Positions 9,311-19,015 of a stretch of DNA of 64,000 nucleotides are shown in pieces. Source of the stretch: Sterolibacterium sp. GTDB lineage: Bacteria; Pseudomonadota; Gammaproteobacteria; Burkholderiales; Rhodocyclaceae. A program made the translations under genes and the position numbers. The notes under the pieces are model-generated. The model saw only the letters and a list, made by a program, of their open reading frames with translations, was not told where the DNA came from and made no database searches. How positions within the stretch are numbered: position 1 is the stretch's first letter; each line of letters starts with the position of its first letter. The stretch spans positions 1-64,000 of the forward strand of contig JAGOVA010000010.1 of NCBI GenBank assembly GCA_018061005.1. The letters run 5' to 3'.

Positions 9311-12300
9311 CTACGGTTTGGTCAGGATTTTTTTCAGCCAGGTTTCGAAGTCATCGAGATAGGTGTAGATCACCGGCACGACCACCAGGGTGAGGACGGA
9401 TGAGGTGATGACGCCGCCTATGACGGTTTGTCCCATGGGCATGCGAAGTTCGGCACCTTCGGTGGTGCTGCCGAAGGCCAGCGGCAGCATGCCGAAAACC
9501 ATGGCCAGTGAGGTCATGATGATGGGGCGGAAGCGCACGCGGGCGGCTTCGATCAGGGCGGCTTCGCGGCTCATGCCGTCGGCGCGGGCGCGGATGGCGA
9601 AGTCGATGAGGAGGATGGCGTTTTTGGTGACCAGCCCCATCAGCAGGATGAAGCCGATGATCGAGAAGATGTTGAGGGTGCTGCGGAAGATGAGTAGCGA
9701 AAGTACTACGCCGATCAGGGTCAGCGGCAACGAGATCATGATCGAGATCGGCTGGATGAAGCTGTTGAACTGTGCGGCAAGGATCATGTAGATGAAGAGG
9801 ATGGCCAGCAGCAGGGCTTGTGAGGAGTAATGGAAGGCTTCTTCCATGTCGCGCGTGGAGCCGCCGATCCGGTAGCGGTAGCCGGGTGGCCAGTCGAGCT
9901 GGTTGAGGGTGGTTTTGATGTCGGCGCTGACCTCGCCGGGGGAGCGGTGGTAGGTGTTGGCGTTGAACTCGATTTCCCGCGTTAGGTCGCGGCGGTTGAT
10001 CTGCTGCACGCCGGTGCCCGGTACGATGCGTGCCACCTGGCTGAGTGGCACCATTTGTGGGCTGCCGTCGGGGTTGATGCGGCTGGTGGGCAGCATGATG
10101 CGTTCGAGATTGGCCGGGCTGCTGCGATCATTCGGGGCAAGGCGTGCCTTGATGTCGTAATTCTGGTTGTCCGGCCCCAGCCAGGTGCCTGCGGCTTCGC
10201 CGGCCAGAAAGGGGCGGAGTGCCATGCCGATTTGGCTGACGTTGATCCCCAGGTCGGCGGCGACATCGTGGCGAATATCGAGGGAAACCGTGGGCTTGCT
10301 GGGTTTGAGGCTGGTGTCGAGGTCGACGAGCCCGTGGATGTGTGACAGCTTGGCCTTCGCTTCGTGGGCGAGTTTGCTCAGGATCTCCGTGTCGGGGCCT
10401 TGCAGGCTGAAGATTAGTTGTTTGCCCTGCATCACCGGATTGACGGTGCCGACGTGAGTGAGGGTGATGCCGCCGATCTGGTTGAGCCGGTCGCGCACGG
10501 GCTGGGAAAGCTCGGCCTGGCTGCGGTCGCGTTCTTTGCGGGGTTTCAGTTTGATGTAGATGGCTGCGCTGTTTTTGCCATTGGCATTGCCGGTGTTGAT
10601 GGTGGTGTAGGTGTAATCGACATCAGAAAATTCACGCAGTGCGGCATCGACCTGACGGGCTTTGGTTTCGGTGAGTTCGAGCGATGAGCCTTCGGGGGTG
10701 GTGAAGTTGACCAGGGTTTCAGCAAAGTCGACCTGGGGTAGCAGTTCGGTGCCGATCGAGGGCAGCAGGGTGAAGCTGATGAGCATGGAGCTGATAGCGA
10801 GGATGATGGTGTTGATGCGATGGCGCAGCGACCAGCCGAGCATGGTGCCGTAGATGCGGGTGGTCCATTCCATGCGTTTTTCAAAGAACTGCATGGGTTT
10901 GGCCAGTAGCAGCATCAGCCGGTCGAGCAGGTTCGGGTTTTTGACATCCTGTGGTTTGGGGTCGGCCCAGATGGCGGAGAGCATCGGGTCGAGCGTGAAG
11001 GCGACGAACATCGAGATCAGCACGGCGGCCACGACGGTGAGGCCAAACTGGTGGAAGAAGCGGCCGATCAAGCCGCCCATGAAACCGATCGGAGCGAACA
11101 CGGCCACGATGGTCATGGTGGTGGCAAAGACCGCCATGCCGATTTCATCGGTGCCTTCGAGCGAGGCTTTGTGGTGGTCGGCACCCAGATCGACATGGCG
11201 AACGATGTTTTCGCGCACGACGATGGCATCGTCGATCAGCAGCCCCACGCAGAGCGAGAGTGCGACGAGGGTCAGCAGGTTGATGGTAAAACCGAACATG
11301 TAGATGAACATGAAGGTGCCGATCATCGAGATCGGCAAGGTGAGGCCGGTGATGACGGTGCTGCGCCAGGAATTGAGGAACAGGAAGACAATCAGGATGG
11401 TGAGGATGGCGCCTTCGAGCATGGTGTGCTCGACATCGCTGACGCTGGAGCGGATGGCCAGTGCCGAATCCTTGCTGACGGTCAGCTGGAGATCCGGTGG
11501 CAGGTCATGTTTCAGTTCGTCGATGTTTCTGCGGATGTGATCGATGACCGCGATGGTGTTCTGGCCTTGTGCCTTGAGTATGTCGATGGCCAGGGTGCGT
11601 TTGCCATTGATCAAGGCTAGGCTTTCCTGTTCTTCGGCACCATCTTCAATGGTGGCCACCTGGCTCAGGAGAATGGGCTGCCCCCCGCGTCGCCCCACCA
11701 CGATGCGATTGAAGCTGTCGATGCTGGTGAGTTTGCCCCTGACCTGCACCACGCGTTCCTGGCTCGATGAGCGCAGGGCGCCTGCCGGGACTTCCTGATT
11801 GGCACTGCGTACCGCATGGATGACTTGTTCGGGCAACAGCGCGTAGCCTTCGAGGGCGGCGGGCTTGAAGTTGATGTGAATTTCGCGCTTGCTTCCGCCG
11901 ACCAGATTGACCGCTCCCACCCCTTGCACATTTTCGAGGCGTTTCTTGATGACCTGATCGGCCAGGGTGGTCAGTTCGCGCAGGCTGCGCTGCGGGTTGC
12001 TGGAGGTGATGGCATAGGAAATGACCGGGCGATCCGCCGGGTCGAAGCGCGATATTTTCGGCTCTTTGATTTCTGTCGGTAGCTGGGCGCGGATGCTGGC
12101 GATCTTTTCGCGCACATCCTGGGCAGCCTGGGGCGGCTCCACCGTTAGTTCAAACTGGATGAGGGTGGTTGAGTAGCCTTCGAAAGAGCGCGAGGAAATC
12201 TGTTTGACGCCATGTATGGTGTTGACGGCGGCCTCGACCTTGCGGGTGAGGTCGTTTTCCACCGATTCGGGCGAAGCACCGGGGTACTCGACATTGACGA

Positions 12301-12436
12301 CCACGACCGGAATTTCGACATTGGGAAACTGGTCGACCGGCACGCGATTGTAGGAAAACACGCCGACCACCACCAGCGCGAACATGAGCATGGCCGCCAG
12401 AACCGGGTTGCGGATGCTGATGCGTGTCAGCCACAT
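9311..12436 (-). CDS. RND efflux pump, inner-membrane transporter (HAE1/AcrB family)
   Basis: A 1041-residue proton-driven resistance-nodulation-division transporter, close to the 1049 residues of AcrB. An N-terminal helix (10-30) is followed by the first periplasmic porter domain, a helix block (about 335-540), a second porter domain and a C-terminal helix block (about 860-1035). The proton-relay pair Asp402-Asp403 is in LLIDDAIVV. The sequence resembles general multidrug pumps rather than heavy-metal CusA types, but the substrate cannot be read. The adaptor gene lies two bases upstream; no TolC-like outer-membrane channel gene is in the window. Confidence 0.93.
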   Translation of the reverse strand: MWLTRISIRNPVLAAMLMFALVVVGVFSYNRVPVDQFPNVEIPVVVVNVEYPGASPESVENDLTRKVEAAVNTIHGVKQISSRSFEGYSTTLIQFELTVEPPQAAQDVREKIASIRAQLPTEIKEPKISRFDPADRPVISYAITSSNPQRSLRELTTLADQVIKKRLENVQGVGAVNLVGGSKREIHINFKPAALEGYALLPEQVIHAVRSANQEVPAGALRSSSQERVVQVRGKLTSIDSFNRIVVGRRGGQPILLSQVATIEDGAEEQESLALINGKRTLAIDILKAQGQNTIAVIDHIRRNIDELKHDLPPDLQLTVSKDSALAIRSSVSDVEHTMLEGAILTILIVFLFLNSWRSTVITGLTLPISMIGTFMFIYMFGFTINLLTLVALSLCVGLLIDDAIVVRENIVRHVDLGADHHKASLEGTDEIGMAVFATTMTIVAVFAPIGFMGGLIGRFFHQFGLTVVAAVLISMFVAFTLDPMLSAIWADPKPQDVKNPNLLDRLMLLLAKPMQFFEKRMEWTTRIYGTMLGWSLRHRINTIILAISSMLISFTLLPSIGTELLPQVDFAETLVNFTTPEGSSLELTETKARQVDAALREFSDVDYTYTTINTGNANGKNSAAIYIKLKPRKERDRSQAELSQPVRDRLNQIGGITLTHVGTVNPVMQGKQLIFSLQGPDTEILSKLAHEAKAKLSHIHGLVDLDTSLKPSKPTVSLDIRHDVAADLGINVSQIGMALRPFLAGEAAGTWLGPDNQNYDIKARLAPNDRSSPANLERIMLPTSRINPDGSPQMVPLSQVARIVPGTGVQQINRRDLTREIEFNANTYHRSPGEVSADIKTTLNQLDWPPGYRYRIGGSTRDMEEAFHYSSQALLLAILFIYMILAAQFNSFIQPISIMISLPLTLIGVVLSLLIFRSTLNIFSIIGFILLMGLVTKNAILLIDFAIRARADGMSREAALIEAARVRFRPIIMTSLAMVFGMLPLAFGSTTEGAELRMPMGQTVIGGVITSSVLTLVVVPVIYTYLDDFETWLKKILTKP

Positions 12437-12438
12437 GC

Positions 12439-13599
12439 TTAGTGCTCCGTGGGCGTGACGACTGTGGCTGCGGGGGAGGGCGGCGTGGCCGAAATCCTGA
12501 CCGTAGCCCCTTCCTTCAGCGGGCCCAGATTCAGTGCCACGATGCGGGTGCCGGGTTCCAGACTCTGCAGGATTTCGGCGCGTCCTTCGGCTTCGCTACG
12601 CATGCCGACCTTGACGGGCAGACGGCGAATCTGGTTGTTTACCAGGCCATAGACGAAATCGTTACCCGTTTCGCTGTGCAGGGCGGTGAGGGGAACCAGT
12701 GCCTGCGCCTGGGCGTGTCCCATGATCAACGTGCCTTCGGCAAACAGCCCGCTCTTGAGTGCGGCATCGGGGTTGTCAATGTCGATGTAAATGGCCATGG
12801 CGCGGCTGCCGGTCAGTGCCTGGGCGCCGATGCGGGCGACGCGTCCGTGGTAAGTACGGCCAGAAAAGCCCTCGACGTGTGCCTTGAACGGCTGGCCGAT
12901 GCTGACGCGCGAAATTTCCTGGGCGGGGATCAGGGCTTCGAGTTCGAGATGCGACAGATCGACGATGGAAAACAGTCGTGCATCGGGTGAAACCTTGTCG
13001 CCCCGCTGGATGAAACGTTCTGCAACCCAGCCAGAAATGGGCGCGCGGATGAGGGTGTCCTGCAGTCCTTTTTCAGCCAGTGCCAGTTGGGCTTCCAGTG
13101 ACTGCACCTGGGATTGGGTGACGGTGGCTGTGGATTTGGCGCTGTCGTAAGCCAGGTTGGAGAGGAAGTTTTTTTGCCGCAGCTCTTCATTTTTGCTGCG
13201 CGTGGTTTCGGCCAGTCGTGCCTGGGCGCGTCCGGCTTCCAGTGCGGCGCGCCGGTCGTCGACGCGGGCGCGGTACTCCAGGTCGTCAACATGAGCCAGC
13301 TCCTGGCCGGCCTCCACGCGCTCGCCCTCACGCAAGGCGACGGCAACGACCTCGCCCGCCACTTTGGCGCGGATCAGGCTTTCGTGTCGTGCGTGCAGCG
13401 TGCCGTTGGCGTGCAGGGTTAGTTCGATTTCACCCGGGCTGACGCTGACAAGATCGCTTTCCGCCAGTTCAATGAGACCCTCTGGGGGGAGGGGGGCTTG
13501 CGCGGTCGGCTTTTCATTGCAGCCAGGCAGCAGGAGCAGGGCAAGGCAGGACAAGCCTGCCGCAAATCGGCGGGCTTTCCAGAACGGGGTGGTCATCAT
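12439..13599 (-). CDS. RND efflux periplasmic adaptor (membrane-fusion lipoprotein)
   Basis: The membrane-fusion partner of the downstream RND pump, 386 residues from the chosen start. It opens with a lipoprotein signal ending LLLLPGC (Cys27 acylated), then a barrel-sandwich/lipoyl half, a coiled-coil hairpin (about residues 100-160, rich in Ala/Leu/Arg/Gln), the second lipoyl half (IRAPISGWVAERFIQRGD) and the beta-barrel domain. The frame is open 34 codons upstream, but those lack signal-peptide character, so ATG 13599 or the adjacent ATG 13596 is preferred. Only two bases separate it from the pump gene, so they form one operon. Confidence 0.9.
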   Translation of the reverse strand: MMTTPFWKARRFAAGLSCLALLLLPGCNEKPTAQAPLPPEGLIELAESDLVSVSPGEIELTLHANGTLHARHESLIRAKVAGEVVAVALREGERVEAGQELAHVDDLEYRARVDDRRAALEAGRAQARLAETTRSKNEELRQKNFLSNLAYDSAKSTATVTQSQVQSLEAQLALAEKGLQDTLIRAPISGWVAERFIQRGDKVSPDARLFSIVDLSHLELEALIPAQEISRVSIGQPFKAHVEGFSGRTYHGRVARIGAQALTGSRAMAIYIDIDNPDAALKSGLFAEGTLIMGHAQAQALVPLTALHSETGNDFVYGLVNNQIRRLPVKVGMRSEAEGRAEILQSLEPGTRIVALNLGPLKEGATVRISATPPSPAATVVTPTEH

Positions 13600-13763
13600 G
13601 CGCGATGGGTGCTGCAGGCTTGTTGTTGTGATGCCGTATGCAGGCGCGGCTGTGTAGGGCGGGTCCGGTGTATCCGGTTTCTCCTCGATCAAACCCGCCA
13701 AACCGTGCGATTCTAGCCTGAAACCCGGGTCGGCAAGATCAATGCGCGGGTAGATTACCCAAT

Positions 13764-14144
13764 TCAGGCAGCCTGCACCGGGATCGCGCGGCTGTGTTTC
13801 ATGATGCGGTTGCGGGCATCGGCATAAACCAGATCGGGCTGAAAGTTGGCCAGTTCGACTTCGTTGTAGCTGGCGTAGGTGGCGATGATCAGTAGGTCGC
13901 CCGCCGCTGCCCGCCGTGCGGCAGCACCGTTGACGGAAATGATGCCGCTGCCGCGCTCGGCGGCGATGGCATAGGTGGAAAAACGTTCACCGTTGGTGAC
14001 GTTGTAGATTTCAATCTGCTGATATTCCTTGATGTCGGCCGCGTCGAGCAGGTTCTGGTCGATGGCACAGGAGCCTTCGTAGTGCAGTTCGGCGTGCGTG
14101 ACCGTGACGCGATGCAGCTTGGACTTGAGCATGGTGCGTTGCAT
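13764..14144 (-). CDS. panD: Aspartate 1-decarboxylase
   Basis: Makes beta-alanine from L-aspartate for pantothenate synthesis. The 126-residue proenzyme is self-cleaved between Gly24 and Ser25 in HYEGSCAID to create the pyruvoyl cofactor. The start aligns with the family's usual M-x-RTML-x-x-KLHR opening. It is the last of three pan genes read panB, panC, panD on this strand, 132 bases after panC. Confidence 0.97.
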   Translation of the reverse strand: MQRTMLKSKLHRVTVTHAELHYEGSCAIDQNLLDAADIKEYQQIEIYNVTNGERFSTYAIAAERGSGIISVNGAAARRAAAGDLLIIATYASYNEVELANFQPDLVYADARNRIMKHSRAIPVQAA

Positions 14145-14276
14145 GGCAGGATTCCTTTCTCATGCGTGTAGCAAGTGGGCCAGTAACATCGAAGGGCAGG
14201 TGCCGCCGGTCAATGCCGGATGACACTGCCTTCGTTGAGCTGCTGGCCACTGCCGGCATGAGCGCATCGCAGTAGC

Positions 14277-15104
14277 CTAGACTTCCAGGTTGTCGATCAG
14301 GCGCGTGCTCCCCAGGAGTGCTGCACCCAGAACAACCAGCCCGGAATCGTGAGCGGACGGTGATTTTAATCCAGACTTTTCGCGGATCGCAATATAGTCA
14401 GGCTTCCAGCCGCGCGCGGTGAGTTCCTGCTGTGCGGCGTGTTCCAGTTGGGCGAAGTTCTGTTCGCCGCGCTGGATCGCCTCGCGGATGGTATTCATGA
14501 TGCGATACAGATGAGGTGCTTCGGCGCGTTCGGCGGTACTCAGGTAACCGTTGCGTGATGACAGTGCCAGGCCGTCGGCCGCGCGCACCGTGTCTCCGGC
14601 GATGATCTCGATGGGCAGGGCAAGATCCTGCACCATGTGGCGGATCACCAGCAGTTGCTGGAAATCCTTGCGCCCCAGCAGGGCAGCCTGGGGCTGGACG
14701 ATATTAAACAGTTTGGCCACGACGGTGGCTACGCCACGAAAATGCCCTGGGCGGAATTCGCCTTCGAGGATGCTGGCGTGTTCGGTGGGCGGTTCGATGT
14801 GATATTGCTGTGGCTGCGGATACATTTCGGCTTCGGTGGGGCAGAACAGCACATCGACAGCGGCTTCTTCGAGCCGCTGGCAGTCGGCGGCGAAGGTGCG
14901 CGGATATTTCTCGAAGTCTTCACCCGGGCGGAATTGCAGGCGGTTGACAAAGATACTGGCCACTACGCAGTCACCGTGCAGACGTGCTTCGCGCATCAGG
15001 GCGATGTGGCCGTCATGCAGATTGCCCATGGTCGGGACGAAGGCAATGCGTCCGGCATCTTTGAGTGTGGCGCGTAGCGATGCGATGGTTTCGCAGATTT
15101 TCAT
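14277..15104 (-). CDS. panC: Pantothenate synthetase
   Basis: ATP-dependent ligase joining pantoate and beta-alanine to pantothenate (275 residues). The nucleotide-binding [10 protein letters not shown] motif is at residues 24-33, and the KMSKS-like loop appears as [12 protein letters not shown] 15104 is chosen because [12 protein letters not shown] fits the family. The longer frame to 15122 adds six residues and is unlikely. It lies 69 bases after panB, with a run of eight G (C on this strand) in the gap at 15151-15158. Confidence 0.96.
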   Translation of the reverse strand: MKICETIASLRATLKDAGRIAFVPTMGNLHDGHIALMREARLHGDCVVASIFVNRLQFRPGEDFEKYPRTFAADCQRLEEAAVDVLFCPTEAEMYPQPQQYHIEPPTEHASILEGEFRPGHFRGVATVVAKLFNIVQPQAALLGRKDFQQLLVIRHMVQDLALPIEIIAGDTVRAADGLALSSRNGYLSTAERAEAPHLYRIMNTIREAIQRGEQNFAQLEHAAQQELTARGWKPDYIAIREKSGLKSPSAHDSGLVVLGAALLGSTRLIDNLEV

Positions 15105-15173
15105 GGGGTTCAGGTGCAACAACAGATTTGCAGTCGGGTTGAAGTGAAGAGGGGGGGGAACGTGTGCTGCGCG

Positions 15174-15986
15174 TCAGTAAGTGTGTTCGCGTGCTGGAAA
15201 GCTGCCTTCTTTGACGGCCATGACGTAAGCCCGCACGGCGGCATCAATGCTGTCGGTGCCTTGCAGGAAATTCCGCACGAAACGCGCGGTCTTGCCTGGA
15301 TAGACCCCGAGCATGTCGTGCAGCACCAGCACCTGCCCCGAGCAGTCTGGGCCGGCACCGATGCCGATGGTGGGAATGTTCAGCAATGTGGTGAGTTCGC
15401 GGCCGAGCGTGGCGGGAATCATTTCGATCAGCAGCATGGCCGCACCGGCCTGCTGCAAGGCCAGCGCGTCGTCTTTCATGCGTTGCGCGGCTTCGTCGCC
15501 CTTGCCCTGCACGCGATAGCCACCGAGGGCGTGCACCGATTGTGGCGTGAGGCCGATGTGTGCCCAGACGGGGATACCGCGTTCGCTCATGAAGCGCACG
15601 GTATCGGCCATCACGGCACCACCTTCGATCTTGACCATTTGCGCGCCGGCAGCCATTAAGCGGCTGGCATTGCGGAGTGCCTGTTCGCGGCTTTCCTGGT
15701 AGGAGCCCCAGGGCATGTCGGCGGCGATAAAGCTGCGTTTTGCCCCGCGTACTACGGCTTCGGTGTGATAGATCATGTGTTCCATCGTTACCGGCAGGGT
15801 GGTCGTGTGGCCTTGCAGGACATTGCCCAGCGAATCACCGACCAGAATGACATCGACACCGCAGCGGTCGACCAGCGCGGCAAAGCTGGCATCGTAGGCG
15901 GTGAGGGTGGCGATTTTTTCGCCCTGGGCATGTTTGCTGGCGAGGTCGTGCAGGGTGACGGGTTTGTCTGTGCCGAGGTAGCTCAT
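15174..15986 (-). CDS. panB: 3-methyl-2-oxobutanoate hydroxymethyltransferase
   Basis: First committed step of pantothenate synthesis: transfers a hydroxymethyl group from methylene-tetrahydrofolate to 2-oxoisovalerate, giving ketopantoate. The TIM-barrel protein is 270 residues. LTAYDASFA and [14 protein letters not shown] near the N-terminus carry metal and substrate residues, and [14 protein letters not shown] is near the C-terminus. ATG 15986 gives the usual MSYL-type start. The frame is open 22 codons further, but that part overlaps the end of the neighbouring gene. panE (ketopantoate reductase) is not present here. Confidence 0.96.
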   Translation of the reverse strand: MSYLGTDKPVTLHDLASKHAQGEKIATLTAYDASFAALVDRCGVDVILVGDSLGNVLQGHTTTLPVTMEHMIYHTEAVVRGAKRSFIAADMPWGSYQESREQALRNASRLMAAGAQMVKIEGGAVMADTVRFMSERGIPVWAHIGLTPQSVHALGGYRVQGKGDEAAQRMKDDALALQQAGAAMLLIEMIPATLGRELTTLLNIPTIGIGAGPDCSGQVLVLHDMLGVYPGKTARFVRNFLQGTDSIDAAVRAYVMAVKEGSFPAREHTY

Positions 15987-16003
15987 GAGGTTCCTGATGA
16001 ATT

Positions 16004-16360
16004 TCAGCGGAAGATGAAATATACCGCAGCCAGCATGCACAAGGCAGCCCACAGGTAATCCAGCTTGAGGGGTTGCTGCATGTAGAAGACGACGAAGGGC
16101 ACAAAAACTGCCAGGGTGATGACTTCCTGGAGGATTTTTAGTTGTGCGAGGTCGAGTTGCTGGTGGCCGATGCGGTTGGCAGGCACCTGCAGCAGATATT
16201 CAAATAGCGCGATGCCCCAGGAGATGAGCGCGGCCAGCCACCAGGGGCGGTCGCTGAGGTTCTTGAGGTGTGCGTACCAGGCGAAGGTCATGAAGACGTT
16301 CGATACGGTGAGCAGCAAGGCCGTTTGCAAAACGATGGGTAGTTTCAGCAGTTCGCTCAT
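16004..16360 (-). CDS. DMT-superfamily small membrane protein (DUF486)
   Basis: A 118-residue protein with four predicted transmembrane helices (about 10-28, 38-56, 72-92 and 98-116). It matches the DUF486 group of small DMT-like membrane proteins, whose transport role is unproven. It lies between folK and panB with gaps under 30 bases, so it is probably co-transcribed with them. Confidence 0.8.
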   Translation of the reverse strand: MSELLKLPIVLQTALLLTVSNVFMTFAWYAHLKNLSDRPWWLAALISWGIALFEYLLQVPANRIGHQQLDLAQLKILQEVITLAVFVPFVVFYMQQPLKLDYLWAALCMLAAVYFIFR

Positions 16361-16384
16361 GACGGCAGCGGTGGTGTCAGTCGG

Positions 16385-16900
16385 TCAGTTCGTCAGTTTT
16401 TCTATCGGCTGATCGCTGCAGCGAGCCAGCAGGGGAGCGGCCGCTCCGTGGCCGGGGATGCGGCAGGCGGGGGCGATTTCCAGCAAGGGGGCGAGCACGA
16501 AGGCGCGCTGCTGCATGCGGGGGTGAGGCAGGGTCAGTTGCGGTGTCTGGATTACCTGATCCGCGTAGAGCAGCAGGTCGAGATCCAGCGTGCGTGGCGC
16601 GTTGGCTACGCTGCGCTGGCGGCCAAAATAGGCTTCGATCGCGAACAGTTGTGTCAGGAGTTGATGCGGCGTGAGCTGGTTTTCATCGTCGATTTCCAGT
16701 GCGGCCACTGCATTGATGAAGTCGGGCTGATGCTTGAGGCCGACGGGTGCCGTGCGGTACAGTGAGGAAACGGCTTTGAGTCGTGCGCCAGGCAGTGTTT
16801 GCAAGGCAGCAATGGCCGCATGGAGGGTGGTGACTGGCTGGCCGAGATTGGCACCGAGGGCAACGTAGGCGATACAGGGGGACGCAGTAGCAGGTGGCAT
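16385..16900 (-). CDS. folK: 2-amino-4-hydroxy-6-hydroxymethyldihydropteridine pyrophosphokinase
   Basis: Folate biosynthesis enzyme that transfers pyrophosphate from ATP to 6-hydroxymethyl-dihydropterin (171 residues). YVALGANLGQP near the N-terminus and the signature RTLDLDLLLYAD with Mg-binding aspartates are present, followed by LPHPRMQQRAFVL. Its start overlaps the pcnB stop by one base, the usual pcnB-folK pairing. Confidence 0.95.
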   Translation of the reverse strand: MPPATASPCIAYVALGANLGQPVTTLHAAIAALQTLPGARLKAVSSLYRTAPVGLKHQPDFINAVAALEIDDENQLTPHQLLTQLFAIEAYFGRQRSVANAPRTLDLDLLLYADQVIQTPQLTLPHPRMQQRAFVLAPLLEIAPACRIPGHGAAAPLLARCSDQPIEKLTN

Positions 16901-18267
16901 TATGCGCCTGGCTCCGTGCCACCGTCATCGGTTTTTGCGCCGCGTGAACGGCTTTTGCGGCGACGTTTTTTGGGGCCGTTTTCGGGTTGCAGCATGGTCA
17001 GGCGGATGTCGATATCAACTTCCTGAAAGCGCGTCCACCAGTCGGCCAGTTCCATCGGGACTTCGCCGCTTTGAGCGCGCAGCAGGAGGAAATCGTAGGC
17101 CGCGCGAAAGCGCGGTTGTTCAAGGAGGCGCAGGGGCGATTTGCCGCTGCGTTTGTCAAAACGTGGCTGCAATGCCCAGATTTCCTTGATGTCACCGACG
17201 ATGCGCCGGGTGATGGCGATTTTTTCGGCCTGCTGGTCGAGCACGCCATCCATGGCGGCATACAGTGCGGGGATGGGTGTTTCGTTTTGGTTTTTGCGCT
17301 TATCCCAATCGACCAGCACTTCATGCCACAGCAGTGTGGCAAAGAGGAAGCCCGGCGAAGTGGGCTTGCCTTGCCGTACCCGTTGGTCGGTGCTGGCCAG
17401 TGCCAGCAGAAGAAACTTTTCACCTTTGGGTTGTTCGAGGATGACATCAAGCAGCGGCAGCAGGCCGTGATGCAGTCCTTCATCCCGCAATCGCTGGATG
17501 CAGTCGATGGCATGCCCGGAGAACAGCAGTTTGAGCATTTCGTCAAAGACCCGCGCCGCCGGGATGTTTTCCAGCAGGTCGGCCATTTCGCGGATCGGCG
17601 TGCGGGCAGCCGGGTCGATGGCCAGCCCCAGTTTGGCCGAGAGCCGCACGGCGCGCAGCATCCGCACCGGGTCTTCACGGTAGCGGGTGCGCGGCTCACC
17701 AATGATCCGCAGGGTTTTTTGCTGGATGTCAGCGACCCCGTGATGGTAATCGATGACGGTTTCGCTGGAGGGATCGTAATAGAGGGCGTTGATCGTGAAG
17801 TCGCGGCGGGCGGCGTCATCCGACTGGTTGCCCCAGACGTTGTCGCGCAGCACGCGGCCGTGTTCGTCCTTCTGCGTGTCGGCATCGTGTGCGGCGCGGA
17901 AGGTGGAAACTTCGAGTGTTTCTCCGCCTTGCATCACATGAACAATCTGGAAACGGCGGCCGATGATGCGGGCGCGCCGGAACTGGGCGCGAACCTGTTC
18001 GGGGGTGGCATCGGTGGCGATGTCGTAGTCTTTGGGGGTGATGCCTGCAATCAGGTCGCGCACTGCGCCGCCCACGACAAATGCCTTGAACCCCGCCTGC
18101 TGGAGGGTTTCGCAAGTGCGCCGCGCACCCGGGGAAATCGCTTCGCGCCGGATACCGTGGCGGTTTTGCGGAATGATGGCGGGTGCGGAGGCTTGGGCGT
18201 GGTGCGCCCGGGATTCTGGCTTACGCCGGAAAACCTTGGCGGCGCGATGCAGCAGCGTACGGATCAT
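16900..18267 (-). CDS. pcnB: Poly(A) polymerase I
   Basis: Adds 3' poly(A) tails that target RNAs for decay (455 residues, similar to E. coli PcnB). The nucleotidyltransferase head shows GGAVRD at 66-71 and KDYDIATDATPEQ with metal-binding Asp80 and Asp82. RRF-I type motifs distinguish poly(A) polymerase from CCA-adding enzyme. The last 25 residues are Lys/Arg-rich (KKRRRKSRSRGAK), typical of PcnB. It overlaps folK by one base and follows the HAD phosphatase gene by 76 bases. Confidence 0.93.
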   Translation of the reverse strand: MIRTLLHRAAKVFRRKPESRAHHAQASAPAIIPQNRHGIRREAISPGARRTCETLQQAGFKAFVVGGAVRDLIAGITPKDYDIATDATPEQVRAQFRRARIIGRRFQIVHVMQGGETLEVSTFRAAHDADTQKDEHGRVLRDNVWGNQSDDAARRDFTINALYYDPSSETVIDYHHGVADIQQKTLRIIGEPRTRYREDPVRMLRAVRLSAKLGLAIDPAARTPIREMADLLENIPAARVFDEMLKLLFSGHAIDCIQRLRDEGLHHGLLPLLDVILEQPKGEKFLLLALASTDQRVRQGKPTSPGFLFATLLWHEVLVDWDKRKNQNETPIPALYAAMDGVLDQQAEKIAITRRIVGDIKEIWALQPRFDKRSGKSPLRLLEQPRFRAAYDFLLLRAQSGEVPMELADWWTRFQEVDIDIRLTMLQPENGPKKRRRKSRSRGAKTDDGGTEPGA

Positions 18268-18343
18268 GAGGGGTCGTCAGGGTGAGGCTGGAGCCAGGCC
18301 GGGTCAATGTGGCAGAAGGGCAATCATGATACAGCAAGCAGGG

Positions 18344-19015
18344 TTACTGGCGCAGGCTGATGACTGGCCAGCCCAGCCGCTGGGCATGGGCACGCAGGTT
18401 GTCGTCCGGATCGACCGCGACGGGATGGCTGACCTGCTCCAGTAACGGCAGGTCGTTGTGTGAATCGCTGTAGAAACGGGTTTCCTGAAAACTGCCCCAC
18501 CACAAACCCAGCGATTCCAGCCAGGCTTCGGTGCGGGCAATTTTGCCTGTGCGGAAGGCGGGGGTGCCCACGGGTTTGCCTGTGTAACGTCCGCTGCGGC
18601 TATCCTGGCCGGGGATGGTGGCGATCAGGTGTGCGATGCCCAGTTCGCGGGCAATGGGGCCGGTGACGAAGCTGTTGGTGGCGGTGACGATGGCCAGCAG
18701 ATCACCTGCGGCACGATGTTGTTCGATCAGTGCCGATGCGCCTTGGGCGATGTGCGGGCGGATGTGCCGGGTCATGAATTTTTCGTGCCACGCATCGAGT
18801 TGCTGACGTGTGTGATGTGCCAGTGGCTGCATCTGGAAGTCGAGAAATGCCTGGATGTCGAGCGTGCCTGCTTTGTAGTGTTCATAGAACTCGATATTTC
18901 GGGCTTCCTGGATTTCGCGGTCGAGCACGCCTTGTTCGATGAGGAATTGCGCCCATTCAAAATCGCTGTCGGTGGCCAGCAGGGTGTTGTCGAGATCAAA
19001 CAGCGCCAGATTCAT
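18344..19015 (-). CDS. HAD-IB family phosphatase
   Basis: A 223-residue haloacid dehalogenase-type hydrolase of the phosphoserine-phosphatase-like IB group. Motif I is FDLDNTLLATDSD, with nucleophile Asp7 and Asp9; motif II threonine lies in IVTATNS; motif IV is YSDSHNDLPLL. This group includes histidinol-phosphatase-like enzymes, but the substrate cannot be read. It overlaps the end of hda by 20 bases, so the two are coupled; this neighbour is common beside hda in betaproteobacteria. Confidence 0.85.
   Translation of the reverse strand: MNLALFDLDNTLLATDSDFEWAQFLIEQGVLDREIQEARNIEFYEHYKAGTLDIQAFLDFQMQPLAHHTRQQLDAWHEKFMTRHIRPHIAQGASALIEQHRAAGDLLAIVTATNSFVTGPIARELGIAHLIATIPGQDSRSGRYTGKPVGTPAFRTGKIARTEAWLESLGLWWGSFQETRFYSDSHNDLPLLEQVSHPVAVDPDDNLRAHAQRLGWPVISLRQ

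Noticed and set aside
15151..15158. G8 tract between panB and panC
   Set aside because: Only eight bases, away from a ribosome site, so slippage effects are less likely than for the G11 tract at 45063.
16987..18285. 432-codon plus-strand frame opposite pcnB
   Set aside because: pcnB has clear catalytic motifs on the other strand; this frame has no recognisable domain and mirrors its codon usage.
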